From GCA-002708315 sp964460905 (lineage in GTDB: Bacteria; Bacteroidota; Bacteroidia; Bacteroidales; F082): a stretch of 64,000 nt of DNA. Below the pieces are notes generated by a model, which saw only the letters and a list, made by a program, of their open reading frames with translations, made no database searches and was not told the DNA's origin. The stretch's first letter is position 1. Each line of letters starts with the position of its first letter. The position numbers and the translations under genes were made by a program. Shown here in pieces: positions 25,346 through 33,933 of this stretch. The stretch lies in assembly GCA_964460905.1 (NCBI GenBank), contig CAYWRM010000003.1:119260-183259 (forward strand). Reading direction: 5' to 3'.

Positions 25346-25425
25346 TTGGAAATCAAGACGGTATACTAAAGAATCAGGATAGAATACTTAACTATTTTGG
25401 TTCTTGTATTCTGAATCCTGTATCT

Positions 25426-27192
25426 TTAGAATTCCCAGGTCTCTTCTATTTCCCAGTTGGCTCTAATATTAATTTCTTTTGTGAAGTAACTTACTTCTTC
25501 AGGTTGTTTTCTTGAGCCATAGTTTCCAACATCCCAACGATGGTTGTTGTTATTGTCAAATATTATTTTCAATTTATATTTTGCCGGTTTTAGATATGAA
25601 ATAGTTAAAGAGGTATCTGCATTAAAATTAAATTCCTTTACTATTGCCTCTTCTTCAGTTAATAGCTGAAGTAAGTGATTTTGTTTATTCTCTGGAAAAA
25701 AATTAATAGTAAATATTCCATAATCAGCTAATGATAAGGTGCTAAAATTTATGTCAATAATTTCTGTATGAATGTTATTCCAGCTTGAGAATGATGAATC
25801 GGGAAAATAAACCCTGTATTTAGTTTCTTCCTGTAGATCATACGGAAACAATATTTTCATTTGTAGACTATCAATAAAACTAAATTCAGGATCCCAAATA
25901 CTATCATTTCCAATCACTAATATTGATGAATCAACATCATTAAATCTAACATATGGTTGTGAAAACTGAATTTCAAGATGTTTGTTAAGGTCGAGTTTGT
26001 TACCTGATGTATTTGAGCTCCAAATAAGTTTTTCTTTTTTCTTTTCTTTCTCATTTTTTCTCACCCTAATACTTTTTTTGTCAATATCAAGTTTTAAATA
26101 TACTGTTCCTAAAGTATCATTAAACTGAGTTACCAATAATTCAAGTGAGTCGATGGGGGGGTTATTTAAGTACCAATAAAGAGTATCTTTTTTCTTCGAG
26201 AAATCAACAACAAACAAAATACTATCAGGTGAATATTTAAGCGATTCAAATTCTACATTAGTTGCAGGTTGTGAAAATGAAAAACAAATGGTATTGTTTG
26301 CTATCACTTCTGCTTTTAATAATCTTTGAATAGTGTCGGGTGATAAGAACATAAATAAGTTAACACTACCCGTATCATCATATTGAATTGAATCCAAAAA
26401 CAATGAATCTGTTTCAACAATTATTGAATCTTTTATCATTAATATGTTAGAAATACTGTCAGTATTTATTGAATCAATTTTTGGTTTTTCTATATAAATT
26501 GGTACTATTAGTGAGTCTAAAAAAGCAATTTGTTCTCCGGGTTGATCAAAAATATAGTTGCTATTTTGATCATTTATGGCAAATAGGAGATAATCATCGT
26601 TAGCTAATCCATTAAATTGAAACCTGCCAATATCGTTAGTTTTGCTAAGATAATATGGAACAACGTAATACGGAAGTGAATCAAATTTAATTGTGTCATT
26701 GATATCTTTATAAAGCATAACAAATGTTCCATCCACAGGTTTTAAATCAAGCGCATTATAAACATAACCACTAAGGCTTAGTGAATCTACAAAATTGCCT
26801 GTGGAAAAGATATAAGTGTAATTTGTTACTGGGTTGTTTTCAGTTATATCAACAATTGCGTCTCCAAAATAGACTGAGTAAGTTGTATTTGGTTTTAATT
26901 CTTCTTTAAATTTTACCAGTATCGATTTACCTTTTACAGTGAATTCAGGCATTTCATTCATTGGCGGTGATATTAAAGCCTGTTCCTGTATATTATCTAA
27001 AGACACATACTCATTAAACTTTATTGAAAACTTTTTAGTTGCGAAATTGGCGCTTCCGTTTTCTGGAATTGTTTCTATAATAATAGGGGGAGTAACATCT
27101 TTTGGTCCACCTGATGGAGTGACTGGATGGGCACAATTAACAACAATCATAGCTGTTAATATCAATAAAATAAACCACAAAATTTTAATCAC
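25426..27192 (-). CDS. Ig-like domain lipoprotein
   Basis: The 588-aa protein begins with a lipoprotein signal ending at Cys20, then CAHPVTPSGGPKDVTPP, the hallmark of a Bacteroidota surface or periplasmic lipoprotein family. An SbsA-type Ig-like domain follows (residues about 35-130, NFATKKFSIKFNEYVSL to YTYIFSTG). Then come a carboxypeptidase-regulatory-like segment (LSGYVYNALDLKPVDGTFV, about 135-215) and more beta-rich sequence. The function is unknown; it is widely conserved, which suggests an envelope role. It is convergent with the ArsR-type gene. Confidence 0.75.
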   Translation of the reverse strand: MIKILWFILLILTAMIVVNCAHPVTPSGGPKDVTPPIIIETIPENGSANFATKKFSIKFNEYVSLDNIQEQALISPPMNEMPEFTVKGKSILVKFKEELKPNTTYSVYFGDAIVDITENNPVTNYTYIFSTGNFVDSLSLSGYVYNALDLKPVDGTFVMLYKDINDTIKFDSLPYYVVPYYLSKTNDIGRFQFNGLANDDYLLFAINDQNSNYIFDQPGEQIAFLDSLIVPIYIEKPKIDSINTDSISNILMIKDSIIVETDSLFLDSIQYDDTGSVNLFMFLSPDTIQRLLKAEVIANNTICFSFSQPATNVEFESLKYSPDSILFVVDFSKKKDTLYWYLNNPPIDSLELLVTQFNDTLGTVYLKLDIDKKSIRVRKNEKEKKKEKLIWSSNTSGNKLDLNKHLEIQFSQPYVRFNDVDSSILVIGNDSIWDPEFSFIDSLQMKILFPYDLQEETKYRVYFPDSSFSSWNNIHTEIIDINFSTLSLADYGIFTINFFPENKQNHLLQLLTEEEAIVKEFNFNADTSLTISYLKPAKYKLKIIFDNNNNHRWDVGNYGSRKQPEEVSYFTKEINIRANWEIEETWEF

Positions 27193-27625
27193 AGAATTTT
27201 ATTTTAATTGAACTACAAAGATGCAAAATATTGGTTATAGTTTGCCTGGTGATTTATTTTCCATATAAATCAATTATTTAATGGAAAAATAATATAAACC
27301 AAATTAATGAGGCTCCTAAATAGGGAGTCTTTTTTTAACTCCCTAAGATCCGCTAAGTCGCCTTGGACTTAGCGAATCGAAGGAGCAATCCCGGTTTTTT
27401 CAATACGCTGAAAGTTTGCCCTCCTGCGTCGAAGCAAAACTATTTAGCGGATTTTATCTTTTCAGATTGAAATAGTTATCTCCAATAATTAAACTTTTTA
27501 TCATCAAACAATCTAAATTATTTCCTGAGTTTGTTAACCTGCAACTAGCCTAATAAAAAGCTTAGTCTGTCATATTCTGGCAATTTGTCTTATATTAAGT
27601 AAGAAGTTATGAAGTTAGTTGAGTA
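27193..27625. other. Hairpin-rich gap, possible terminator and structured RNA
   Basis: This 433-base gap holds no gene that I can support. Hairpins include GGCTCC/GGAGTC followed by a T run (27311-27336) and AGGGAGT/ACTCCCT (27322-27328, 27337-27343). A perfect CGCTAAGTC/GACTTAGCG pair encloses a 6-base loop (27351-27374), and CCGCTAA (27350-27356) is complementary to TTAGCGG (27444-27450), enclosing about 87 bases. The first could end plus-strand transcription; the rest may form a structured RNA or a REP-like element. Confidence 0.4.
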
Positions 27626-28144
27626 TTAAAAGTTAACAGTAATGCCAATACCACTATTAGTGGCTGTAAGAGAAGCCTTTATGCTATTCTCAATTTTTCC
27701 CATTGCCTTCCTGTTGTTTTCAGCTTTTGCACTATTGGATATTGTTATTGGTGCACCTATATTGAAAAGAATAAATCCTGATATTAAAAGTTTATTTGAG
27801 AAGGCTTGCTTATTTGTTAAACTACCTAAAAGTAACCCCGAAACTACTGTTACACCACCAAAAATCATAACGATACTGCCTGTTGATGCATTTTTGCGAC
27901 TTTTGTAATATTGGCTTTTATATTTGTCATACTGTTCATTGTTTGTAAACAATGAATCATTTTGAATAGTTGCAAAATTTAGATTGTCCGAAAGTTTGGA
28001 CATAGTTGGCTTTTCAGAATGTGAATTTAACTTATAAGAATTGCTGTTTATTTCAGAAGCAGCTAATTTGTTATCTGATATGATTTGCGAATAGGCAAAT
28101 ACTGTAATGAGCATAGAGGTGATAATCAAAAATAGATTTTTCAT
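27626..28144 (-). CDS. Secreted or membrane protein of unknown function
   Basis: The 172-aa protein has a signal peptide (MKNLFLIITSMLITVFAYSQ), then a polar Asn/Ser-rich stretch with QYDKYKSQYYKSRKNASTG. Two hydrophobic segments follow (about residues 92-110, VMIFGGVTVVSGLLLGSL, and 115-133), and a soluble C-terminus. I do not recognise the family. It resembles small DUF-type envelope proteins common in Bacteroidota. It is divergent from glutamine synthetase. Confidence 0.6.
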   Translation of the reverse strand: MKNLFLIITSMLITVFAYSQIISDNKLAASEINSNSYKLNSHSEKPTMSKLSDNLNFATIQNDSLFTNNEQYDKYKSQYYKSRKNASTGSIVMIFGGVTVVSGLLLGSLTNKQAFSNKLLISGFILFNIGAPITISNSAKAENNRKAMGKIENSIKASLTATNSGIGITVNF

Positions 28145-28234
28145 GATGAATATTTGAAATCGTAAAGTTATAAATATATGCTACAATTATATTGCTTTGC
28201 ATTAAAATTATCTTCTTAAATCCAAACTATTTCC

Positions 28235-28242
28235 TACATTTG
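28235..28242 (+). promoter_or_regulatory. Candidate -7 box upstream of glutamine synthetase
   Basis: TACATTTG matches TAnnTTTG, 21 bases before the ATG at 28264, and speaks for that start rather than 28192. Confidence 0.5.
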
Positions 28243-28263
28243 TCCTCCCAAAATTTAAAGGAA

Positions 28264-29766
28264 ATGAATGAACATATTTCAATGAATCCCAATCCGGTTG
28301 TTCAATATTTGAATAAGCCTGCCAACCAGCTTACAAAAGCTGATTTAATTAAATTTATTGAAGACAATGATATTGAAATGATAAATTTTAGATACATTGG
28401 CTCAGATGGAAGACTTAAGACTTTGAACTTTATCATAGGAAGTCGTGAGCACTTAGATAATATATTAACTGCGGGTGAACGTGTTGATGGATCAAGTTTA
28501 CTACCATTTGTAGAAGCTGGTTCAAGTGATTTATATGTTATTCCACGATATAAAACAGCCTTTGTTAATCCATTCTCTGAAATACCAACTCTTGATATTT
28601 TGTGTTCATATTTTGATAGAAATGGAAACCCTCTCGACGGCGCTCCTGAAAATATACTAAAAAAGGCACATCAATCATTTAAAGATATTACCGGCTTTGA
28701 GTTTGAGGCCATGGGTGAACTGGAATATTATATCATTAGTGAAGATGATGGAGTATTCAAAGCTGATGATCAGAAGGGTTATCATGAGTCTTCACCCTTC
28801 TCAAAATGGGGAAGTTTTCGAACCGAAGCAATGAAACTTATTGCTGAATCGGGTGGTATGATAAAGTATGGCCATTCTGAAGTTGGTAACTTTACTAAGG
28901 ATGGGATGGTTTATGAGCAAAATGAAATAGAGTTTTTGCCAACTTACGTAGAAGATGCAGCTGATCAGCTTGTTAAAGCTAAATGGATTATCCGTACACT
29001 TGCCGCACAATATGGAGTGACGGTTACGTTTGCACCAAAAATTACAGTTGGCAAAGCTGGTAGTGGCTTGCATATTCATACTCGAATAATGAAGGATGGT
29101 AAGAATATGATGATAGAAAATGGTGAACTTAGTGATATAGCAAAAACTGCTATTGCAGGCTATATGGAGTTAGCACCTTCAATTACAGCTTTTGGAAATT
29201 TAAATCCAACATCATATTTCAGACTTGTTCCTCATCAGGAAGCACCTACCAATATATGTTGGGGCGATAGAAACCGTTCAGTATTAGTAAGGGTTCCACT
29301 TGGGTGGACTATTCCAGTAAATATGATCCACAAAGCAAATCCTCAGGAAAGTGGTGATATTGTTGATTTTTCAAACAAGCAAACAGTTGAGGTTCGTAGC
29401 CCCGATGGATCAGCAGATATTTATTTACTCATTGCCGGAATTACCGTTGCAGCCCGTCATGGGTTTGAAATGAAAAAACCACTGGATGTTGCTAAAAAAA
29501 CTTATGTCGACATCAATATTTTTGATGATGAAAATAAGAAAAAGCAGGAAGAACTTGCACAATTGCCAACGTCATGTGTTGAGTCGGCAGAACGACTTGA
29601 AGAGCAAAGAGAACTTTATTCGAAATATGATGTATTTCCTGATAGTGTTATCAATTTACTTCATAATATGCTGAGCAATATGAATGACAAAGGTTTGATA
29701 GCAAAAATTCAAGATGATGAAGATAAGGTAATGGATCTTGTCAACTATTATTTCAATTGTGGTTAA
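28264..29766 (+). CDS. glnA: Glutamine synthetase family protein
   Basis: The protein (500 aa from 28264) belongs to the type I-like glutamine synthetase family, joining ammonia to glutamate with ATP. The catalytic domain shows ELEYYIIS, GSGLHIHTRI, the NLNPTSYFRLVPHQEAPTN segment, and RNRSVLVRVP; EVRSPDGSADIYLLIAG follows. The N-terminal beta-grasp domain has FRYIGSDGRLKTLNF. The classical adenylylation loop (NLY-LPPEE) of the GS-I-beta group is not seen, so control is probably by feedback or transcription. The gene overlaps the next one at its 3' end. Confidence 0.9.
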   Translation: MNEHISMNPNPVVQYLNKPANQLTKADLIKFIEDNDIEMINFRYIGSDGRLKTLNFIIGSREHLDNILTAGERVDGSSLLPFVEAGSSDLYVIPRYKTAFVNPFSEIPTLDILCSYFDRNGNPLDGAPENILKKAHQSFKDITGFEFEAMGELEYYIISEDDGVFKADDQKGYHESSPFSKWGSFRTEAMKLIAESGGMIKYGHSEVGNFTKDGMVYEQNEIEFLPTYVEDAADQLVKAKWIIRTLAAQYGVTVTFAPKITVGKAGSGLHIHTRIMKDGKNMMIENGELSDIAKTAIAGYMELAPSITAFGNLNPTSYFRLVPHQEAPTNICWGDRNRSVLVRVPLGWTIPVNMIHKANPQESGDIVDFSNKQTVEVRSPDGSADIYLLIAGITVAARHGFEMKKPLDVAKKTYVDINIFDDENKKKQEELAQLPTSCVESAERLEEQRELYSKYDVFPDSVINLLHNMLSNMNDKGLIAKIQDDEDKVMDLVNYYFNCG

Positions 29767-30595
29767 AATTATAGAAACACCTCGCGATGGATTTCAGGGC
29801 TTGCCCAAACTAATACCAACCAACAAAAAGATTGAATATATAAATCTATTATTGCAATGTGGGTTTGACACAGTTGAAGTAGGTAGTTTTGTTTCTCCAA
29901 AGGCAATCCCTCAAATGGCTGATACTGCAGAAGTGCTGGATGGACTAAAAATTGCTGGCAATAATTCGAAAATTGCTGTCCTTGTCGCAACTAAAAGGGG
30001 AGGTGAACGAGCAATGGATTTTCCACAGATTGACCAAATATTTTTCCCTTTTTCAACTTCCCCAACATTTCTTAAAAAAAATATTAATCAATCAATTGAT
30101 CAAACAGAACGAACCATTGATGAAATACAAAATCTTTGTGTTAAGAATGGTAAAGAACAAATCGTTTATTTTTCAATGGGTTTTGATAGTGCTTATGGCG
30201 ATGATTGGAGTTTAGAATTATTGCATAGTTGGGTTAGAAAAATGGTTACAAAAGGTCTGAATATATTTCCATTTTCTGATATTCTTGGTGATGCTTCACC
30301 GGAAATGATATCTAACGTTTTTCAAAGCTTAACTTTAGAGTTTCAAAATGTAGAGTTTGGTTTACATCTTCATTCGCTTGATTATCAGCGTATGGAAAAA
30401 GTGGACGCTGCATACAAAACCGGAATCAGACGTTTCGACACCGTAATTAACGGACTTGGTGGGTGTCCTCAAACAGGCAAAGAACTTGTAGGTAACCTGC
30501 CTCTTGAAAGTTTTTTAGAGTATTGTGCTCTAAATAATATCCCAACTAAACTTCATAAGAATTGTTTGAAAGAAGCAATTGAATTTCCTGTTTAG
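29759..30595 (+). CDS. Hydroxymethylglutaryl-CoA lyase
   Basis: The TIM-barrel lyase cleaves HMG-CoA to acetoacetate and acetyl-CoA in leucine degradation or ketone metabolism. The N-terminal IIETPRDGFQG contains the catalytic Arg-Asp, EVGSFVSPKAIPQM follows, the metal-binding HxH is in GLHLHSLDY, and the Cys of the active-site lid is in GLGGCP. No ATG fits: the likely start is the GTG at 29759, eight bases inside glnA, with a TTG at 29738 as alternative. This implies translational coupling with glutamine synthetase, an unusual pairing. The protein is about 278 aa, slightly short for the family. Confidence 0.85.
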   Translation: MVKIIETPRDGFQGLPKLIPTNKKIEYINLLLQCGFDTVEVGSFVSPKAIPQMADTAEVLDGLKIAGNNSKIAVLVATKRGGERAMDFPQIDQIFFPFSTSPTFLKKNINQSIDQTERTIDEIQNLCVKNGKEQIVYFSMGFDSAYGDDWSLELLHSWVRKMVTKGLNIFPFSDILGDASPEMISNVFQSLTLEFQNVEFGLHLHSLDYQRMEKVDAAYKTGIRRFDTVINGLGGCPQTGKELVGNLPLESFLEYCALNNIPTKLHKNCLKEAIEFPV

Positions 30596-30648
30596 TTCTA
30601 ATTGTTTTTTATATTTAGTTCAATTGACTTATAGTTAGTTGAAATCTA

Positions 30649-30656
30649 TATCTTTG
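30649..30656 (+). promoter_or_regulatory. Candidate -7 box upstream of the GH2 gene
   Basis: TATCTTTG matches TAnnTTTG, 21 bases before the ATG at 30678, and supports that start rather than the frame from 30639. Confidence 0.5.
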
Positions 30657-30677
30657 AGATTCATAAACCTTACTGAT

Positions 30678-33600
30678 ATGAATCGATCATTTCTTTTTGC
30701 GTTGATTTTCCTAATAGGTGTTAGCGCTGCTTTTTCACAAAACGATTGGGAGAACCCAAATATAATTGGTGATAACAAATTGGATCCTCATACTACTCTA
30801 ATTCCTTTTCAAAATATAGAGCAGGCAATTAAAGGAGAAATCAAGCTTTCGCCATACTACAAATCTTTAAATGGAAATTGGAAATTTAGTTGGTCGATAA
30901 ATCCAGAGGAAAGACCTGTAGAATTTTATTTACGTGATTTTAATGACAGTGGCTGGGATGAAATTCCTGTTCCGTCAAACTGGGAAATGCAAGGTTATGG
31001 AATACCCATTTATGTAAATCAGCCGTATGCATGGACTTATGATCCAAAGCCACCATACGTACCTCATGATGATAACCCCGTGGGCTCGTATAAAACAACC
31101 TTTAAAATTCCAAATGATTGGAAAGGTCGTGAAATAATTTTACACTTTGGAGCTGTTAAGTCTGCAATGTATCTGTGGGTGAATGGACAAAAAGTTGGCT
31201 ATTCGCAAGGCAGTAAATTACCTGCTGAATTTAATATTACAAAGTATATTAATAAAGGAATCAATTCATTAGCAGTTGAAGTTTATCGTTGGTCAGATGG
31301 CTCGTATTTGGAGTGTCAGGATTTCTGGCGCATAAGCGGTATTGAGCGCGATGTGTATTTTTGGTCTCCACCCTTAGTTCATATTAGCGATTTCTTTGCC
31401 AATGCTTCACTTGATGAAAATTATAATAAAGGAAAGCTGGTAACTGATGTTAAAATTCAAAATTTTGCTAAATCGGATAAAAAAAGTTATTCACTCTATC
31501 TTAAACTATATAACTCAGAAAATGAGATTGTAACATCCTTGCACAAAGATTTTATTAATGATTCTGAAGTTGTAGAATTATTGCTTGAAACAGAAATAGA
31601 GAGCCCGCATAAGTGGACTGCAGAAACACCTTATCTCTATACTTTAGTTCTGGAACTCAAGAAAGAAAATAATGTAATTGAATATGAGAGCCACAAAATT
31701 GGGTTCAGAAATGTAGAAATGAAAAATGGTCAGTTAACGGTAAACGGAATCCCCATATTAATTAAAGGCGTTAACCGACATGAACATGATGAATTTGCCG
31801 GACATGTTGTATCACGTGAGAACATGGAAAAAGAAATTTCGTTAATGAAACAATATAATATCAATGCTGTTAGAACAAGCCATTATCCCGATGACCCATA
31901 TTGGTATAAACTTTGCGACAAGTATGGAATTTATTTGATTGATGAGGCTAATATTGAATCTCATGGTATGGGATATAATCCTGATAGGACTTTGGGTAAT
32001 AAGCCCGAATGGGAGAAAGCACACCTTGATAGAGTTATTCGAATGCTTGAGCGCGATAAAAATCATCCATCAATAATAATTTGGTCAATGGGCAATGAAG
32101 CCGGTGATGGAGTAAATTTTGATACAATATCTAGTTGGTTACACTGGCGTGATCCTTCACGTCCTGTTCATTATGAAAGAGCTTTAAAGCGTCCAACTGT
32201 TGATATTTTCTCGCCAATGTATGCGGGTATTAATTACATTGAATGGTATGCTAAGTCAGATCCATATCGCCCGCTAATTTTGTGTGAATATGCCCATTCT
32301 ATGGGAAATAGTACAGGCAATCTTCAGGATTATTGGGATGTTATTGAAAGACATCCTTCACTTCAAGGTGGTTTTATTTGGGATTGGATAGATCAAGGAC
32401 TGGCAAAATATGATGAAGCAGGAACTAAATATTGGGCATATGGTGGTGATTACGGCCCTGAAGGTACTCCCAGTGATGGTAATTTTTGCTTAAATGGTAT
32501 AATTAATCCTGATTATTCGATTCATCCTGCTATGCATGAAGTGAAAAAGGTTTATCAGTACATAAAAATTTATCCCGAAGATATTGAACAAGGTAATTTC
32601 AATCTTATAAATCAATATGATTTCAAGAACTTGAACAATTTTAATCTAAAATGGAAAATAGTTGGAAATGGAGAAATGATCACTGAAGGCTCGTTGGGTA
32701 AGATTGACCTGACACCGCATGATACAATAAAAATTCAAGTACCTTTTGGTGATTTTGAGCCTGTACCGGGAGTGGAGTACTTCATTGATTTTAGTTTGCA
32801 AACAACAAAAGAAGAACCGTTTATACCTTTGGGTTTTGAAGTAGCCAAAGAACAATTTCCACTTGCATTCATTCCTTTTGTTAATACCCGACCAGCTAAA
32901 CTGCCCAACGAACCTTCATTAACTTACTCTGATAATAAACTTATTATAAAAGCAGGTCAGCAGTTTGAAATAACTTTTGATACTGTCAGCGGGCACTTGA
33001 TATCTATGAAATTGAATGATAGCGAAATACTTAAAGAAGATGTAACTCCTGATTTTTGGCGTGCACCAACTGACAACGATTTTGGAAACAGGATGGATCA
33101 AAGGCAAGCCATATGGCGTAATGCAGCTAAAAATTCCAAACTGAAAAGTTTTGTTGTTTATAATTCTGAAAATAATAATATAGTTGTCGAGTCAAATTAT
33201 ATTTTGGATGAAGTTAGATCGGATCTTACGATAAAATATAGCATATCAGGAAACGGCAATATTGATGTAGAAATGAACTATATGCCAGGGATTAAAGGGC
33301 TGCAAAATTTACCTAGATTTGGAATGTTATTTATTTTGGAAAATGCTGATAATCTAGAATATTACGGTCGTGGGCCACATGAAAATTATTGTGATAGAAA
33401 TACGTCTTCATTTATTGGGAAATATACAGGGAGTGTTACGGATCAATATTATAACTATATACGGCCACAGGAAAATGGTTACAAAACAGATGTAAGATGG
33501 ATGATAATTGGTGATGGAAATCAAGGTTTGTTCATTAGCTCAGAAGATCCCATTAGCTTTTCAGCCTTGCATATTCCGATGCCAATGCTTGACCAGCTTA

Positions 33601-33812
33601 CTCGTCCTAACTACAAACATACAATTGATGTTAAGCAAACATCTGAAACTTATCTCCATATCGACATGAAACAAATGGGTGTAGCCGGAGATAATTCATG
33701 GGGTGCACGGCCACATGAGCCATATCAAATATCTCCAGAAGAATATGAATTTAAGTTTACTATTAAACCATGGAGAATGGGATACAATGGCTTTGATTTG
33801 TGGGGTAATTAG
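30678..33812 (+). CDS. Secreted GH2 beta-galactosidase
   Basis: The 1044-aa enzyme is a LacZ-type glycoside hydrolase family 2 protein that removes terminal beta-galactose. It starts with a signal peptide (MNRSFLFALIFLIGVSAAFSQ) and has the five LacZ domains in order: sugar-binding jelly roll (about 50-230), Ig-like, TIM barrel, Ig-like, and the C-terminal beta-sandwich with FWRAPTDNDFG and GRGPHENYCDR. The acid/base Glu474 is in SMGNEAGDG and the nucleophile Glu537 in LCEYAHSMGNSTG. The HEHDEF motif is also conserved. It is convergent with the fucose cluster and has its own promoter. Its export points to extracellular or periplasmic glycan trimming, not lactose use. Confidence 0.93.
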   Translation: MNRSFLFALIFLIGVSAAFSQNDWENPNIIGDNKLDPHTTLIPFQNIEQAIKGEIKLSPYYKSLNGNWKFSWSINPEERPVEFYLRDFNDSGWDEIPVPSNWEMQGYGIPIYVNQPYAWTYDPKPPYVPHDDNPVGSYKTTFKIPNDWKGREIILHFGAVKSAMYLWVNGQKVGYSQGSKLPAEFNITKYINKGINSLAVEVYRWSDGSYLECQDFWRISGIERDVYFWSPPLVHISDFFANASLDENYNKGKLVTDVKIQNFAKSDKKSYSLYLKLYNSENEIVTSLHKDFINDSEVVELLLETEIESPHKWTAETPYLYTLVLELKKENNVIEYESHKIGFRNVEMKNGQLTVNGIPILIKGVNRHEHDEFAGHVVSRENMEKEISLMKQYNINAVRTSHYPDDPYWYKLCDKYGIYLIDEANIESHGMGYNPDRTLGNKPEWEKAHLDRVIRMLERDKNHPSIIIWSMGNEAGDGVNFDTISSWLHWRDPSRPVHYERALKRPTVDIFSPMYAGINYIEWYAKSDPYRPLILCEYAHSMGNSTGNLQDYWDVIERHPSLQGGFIWDWIDQGLAKYDEAGTKYWAYGGDYGPEGTPSDGNFCLNGIINPDYSIHPAMHEVKKVYQYIKIYPEDIEQGNFNLINQYDFKNLNNFNLKWKIVGNGEMITEGSLGKIDLTPHDTIKIQVPFGDFEPVPGVEYFIDFSLQTTKEEPFIPLGFEVAKEQFPLAFIPFVNTRPAKLPNEPSLTYSDNKLIIKAGQQFEITFDTVSGHLISMKLNDSEILKEDVTPDFWRAPTDNDFGNRMDQRQAIWRNAAKNSKLKSFVVYNSENNNIVVESNYILDEVRSDLTIKYSISGNGNIDVEMNYMPGIKGLQNLPRFGMLFILENADNLEYYGRGPHENYCDRNTSSFIGKYTGSVTDQYYNYIRPQENGYKTDVRWMIIGDGNQGLFISSEDPISFSALHIPMPMLDQLTRPNYKHTIDVKQTSETYLHIDMKQMGVAGDNSWGARPHEPYQISPEEYEFKFTIKPWRMGYNGFDLWGN

Positions 33813-33933
33813 TTGACCCCGGAATAGATTTTTTAATGCATAATCCGGGTTGAATTTATCATTAAAATCAACACTAAATTTACCATAGTTTGTTGAGTAT
33901 TTATAATCATAAAAATATGTTTTTGCTGTAAAT

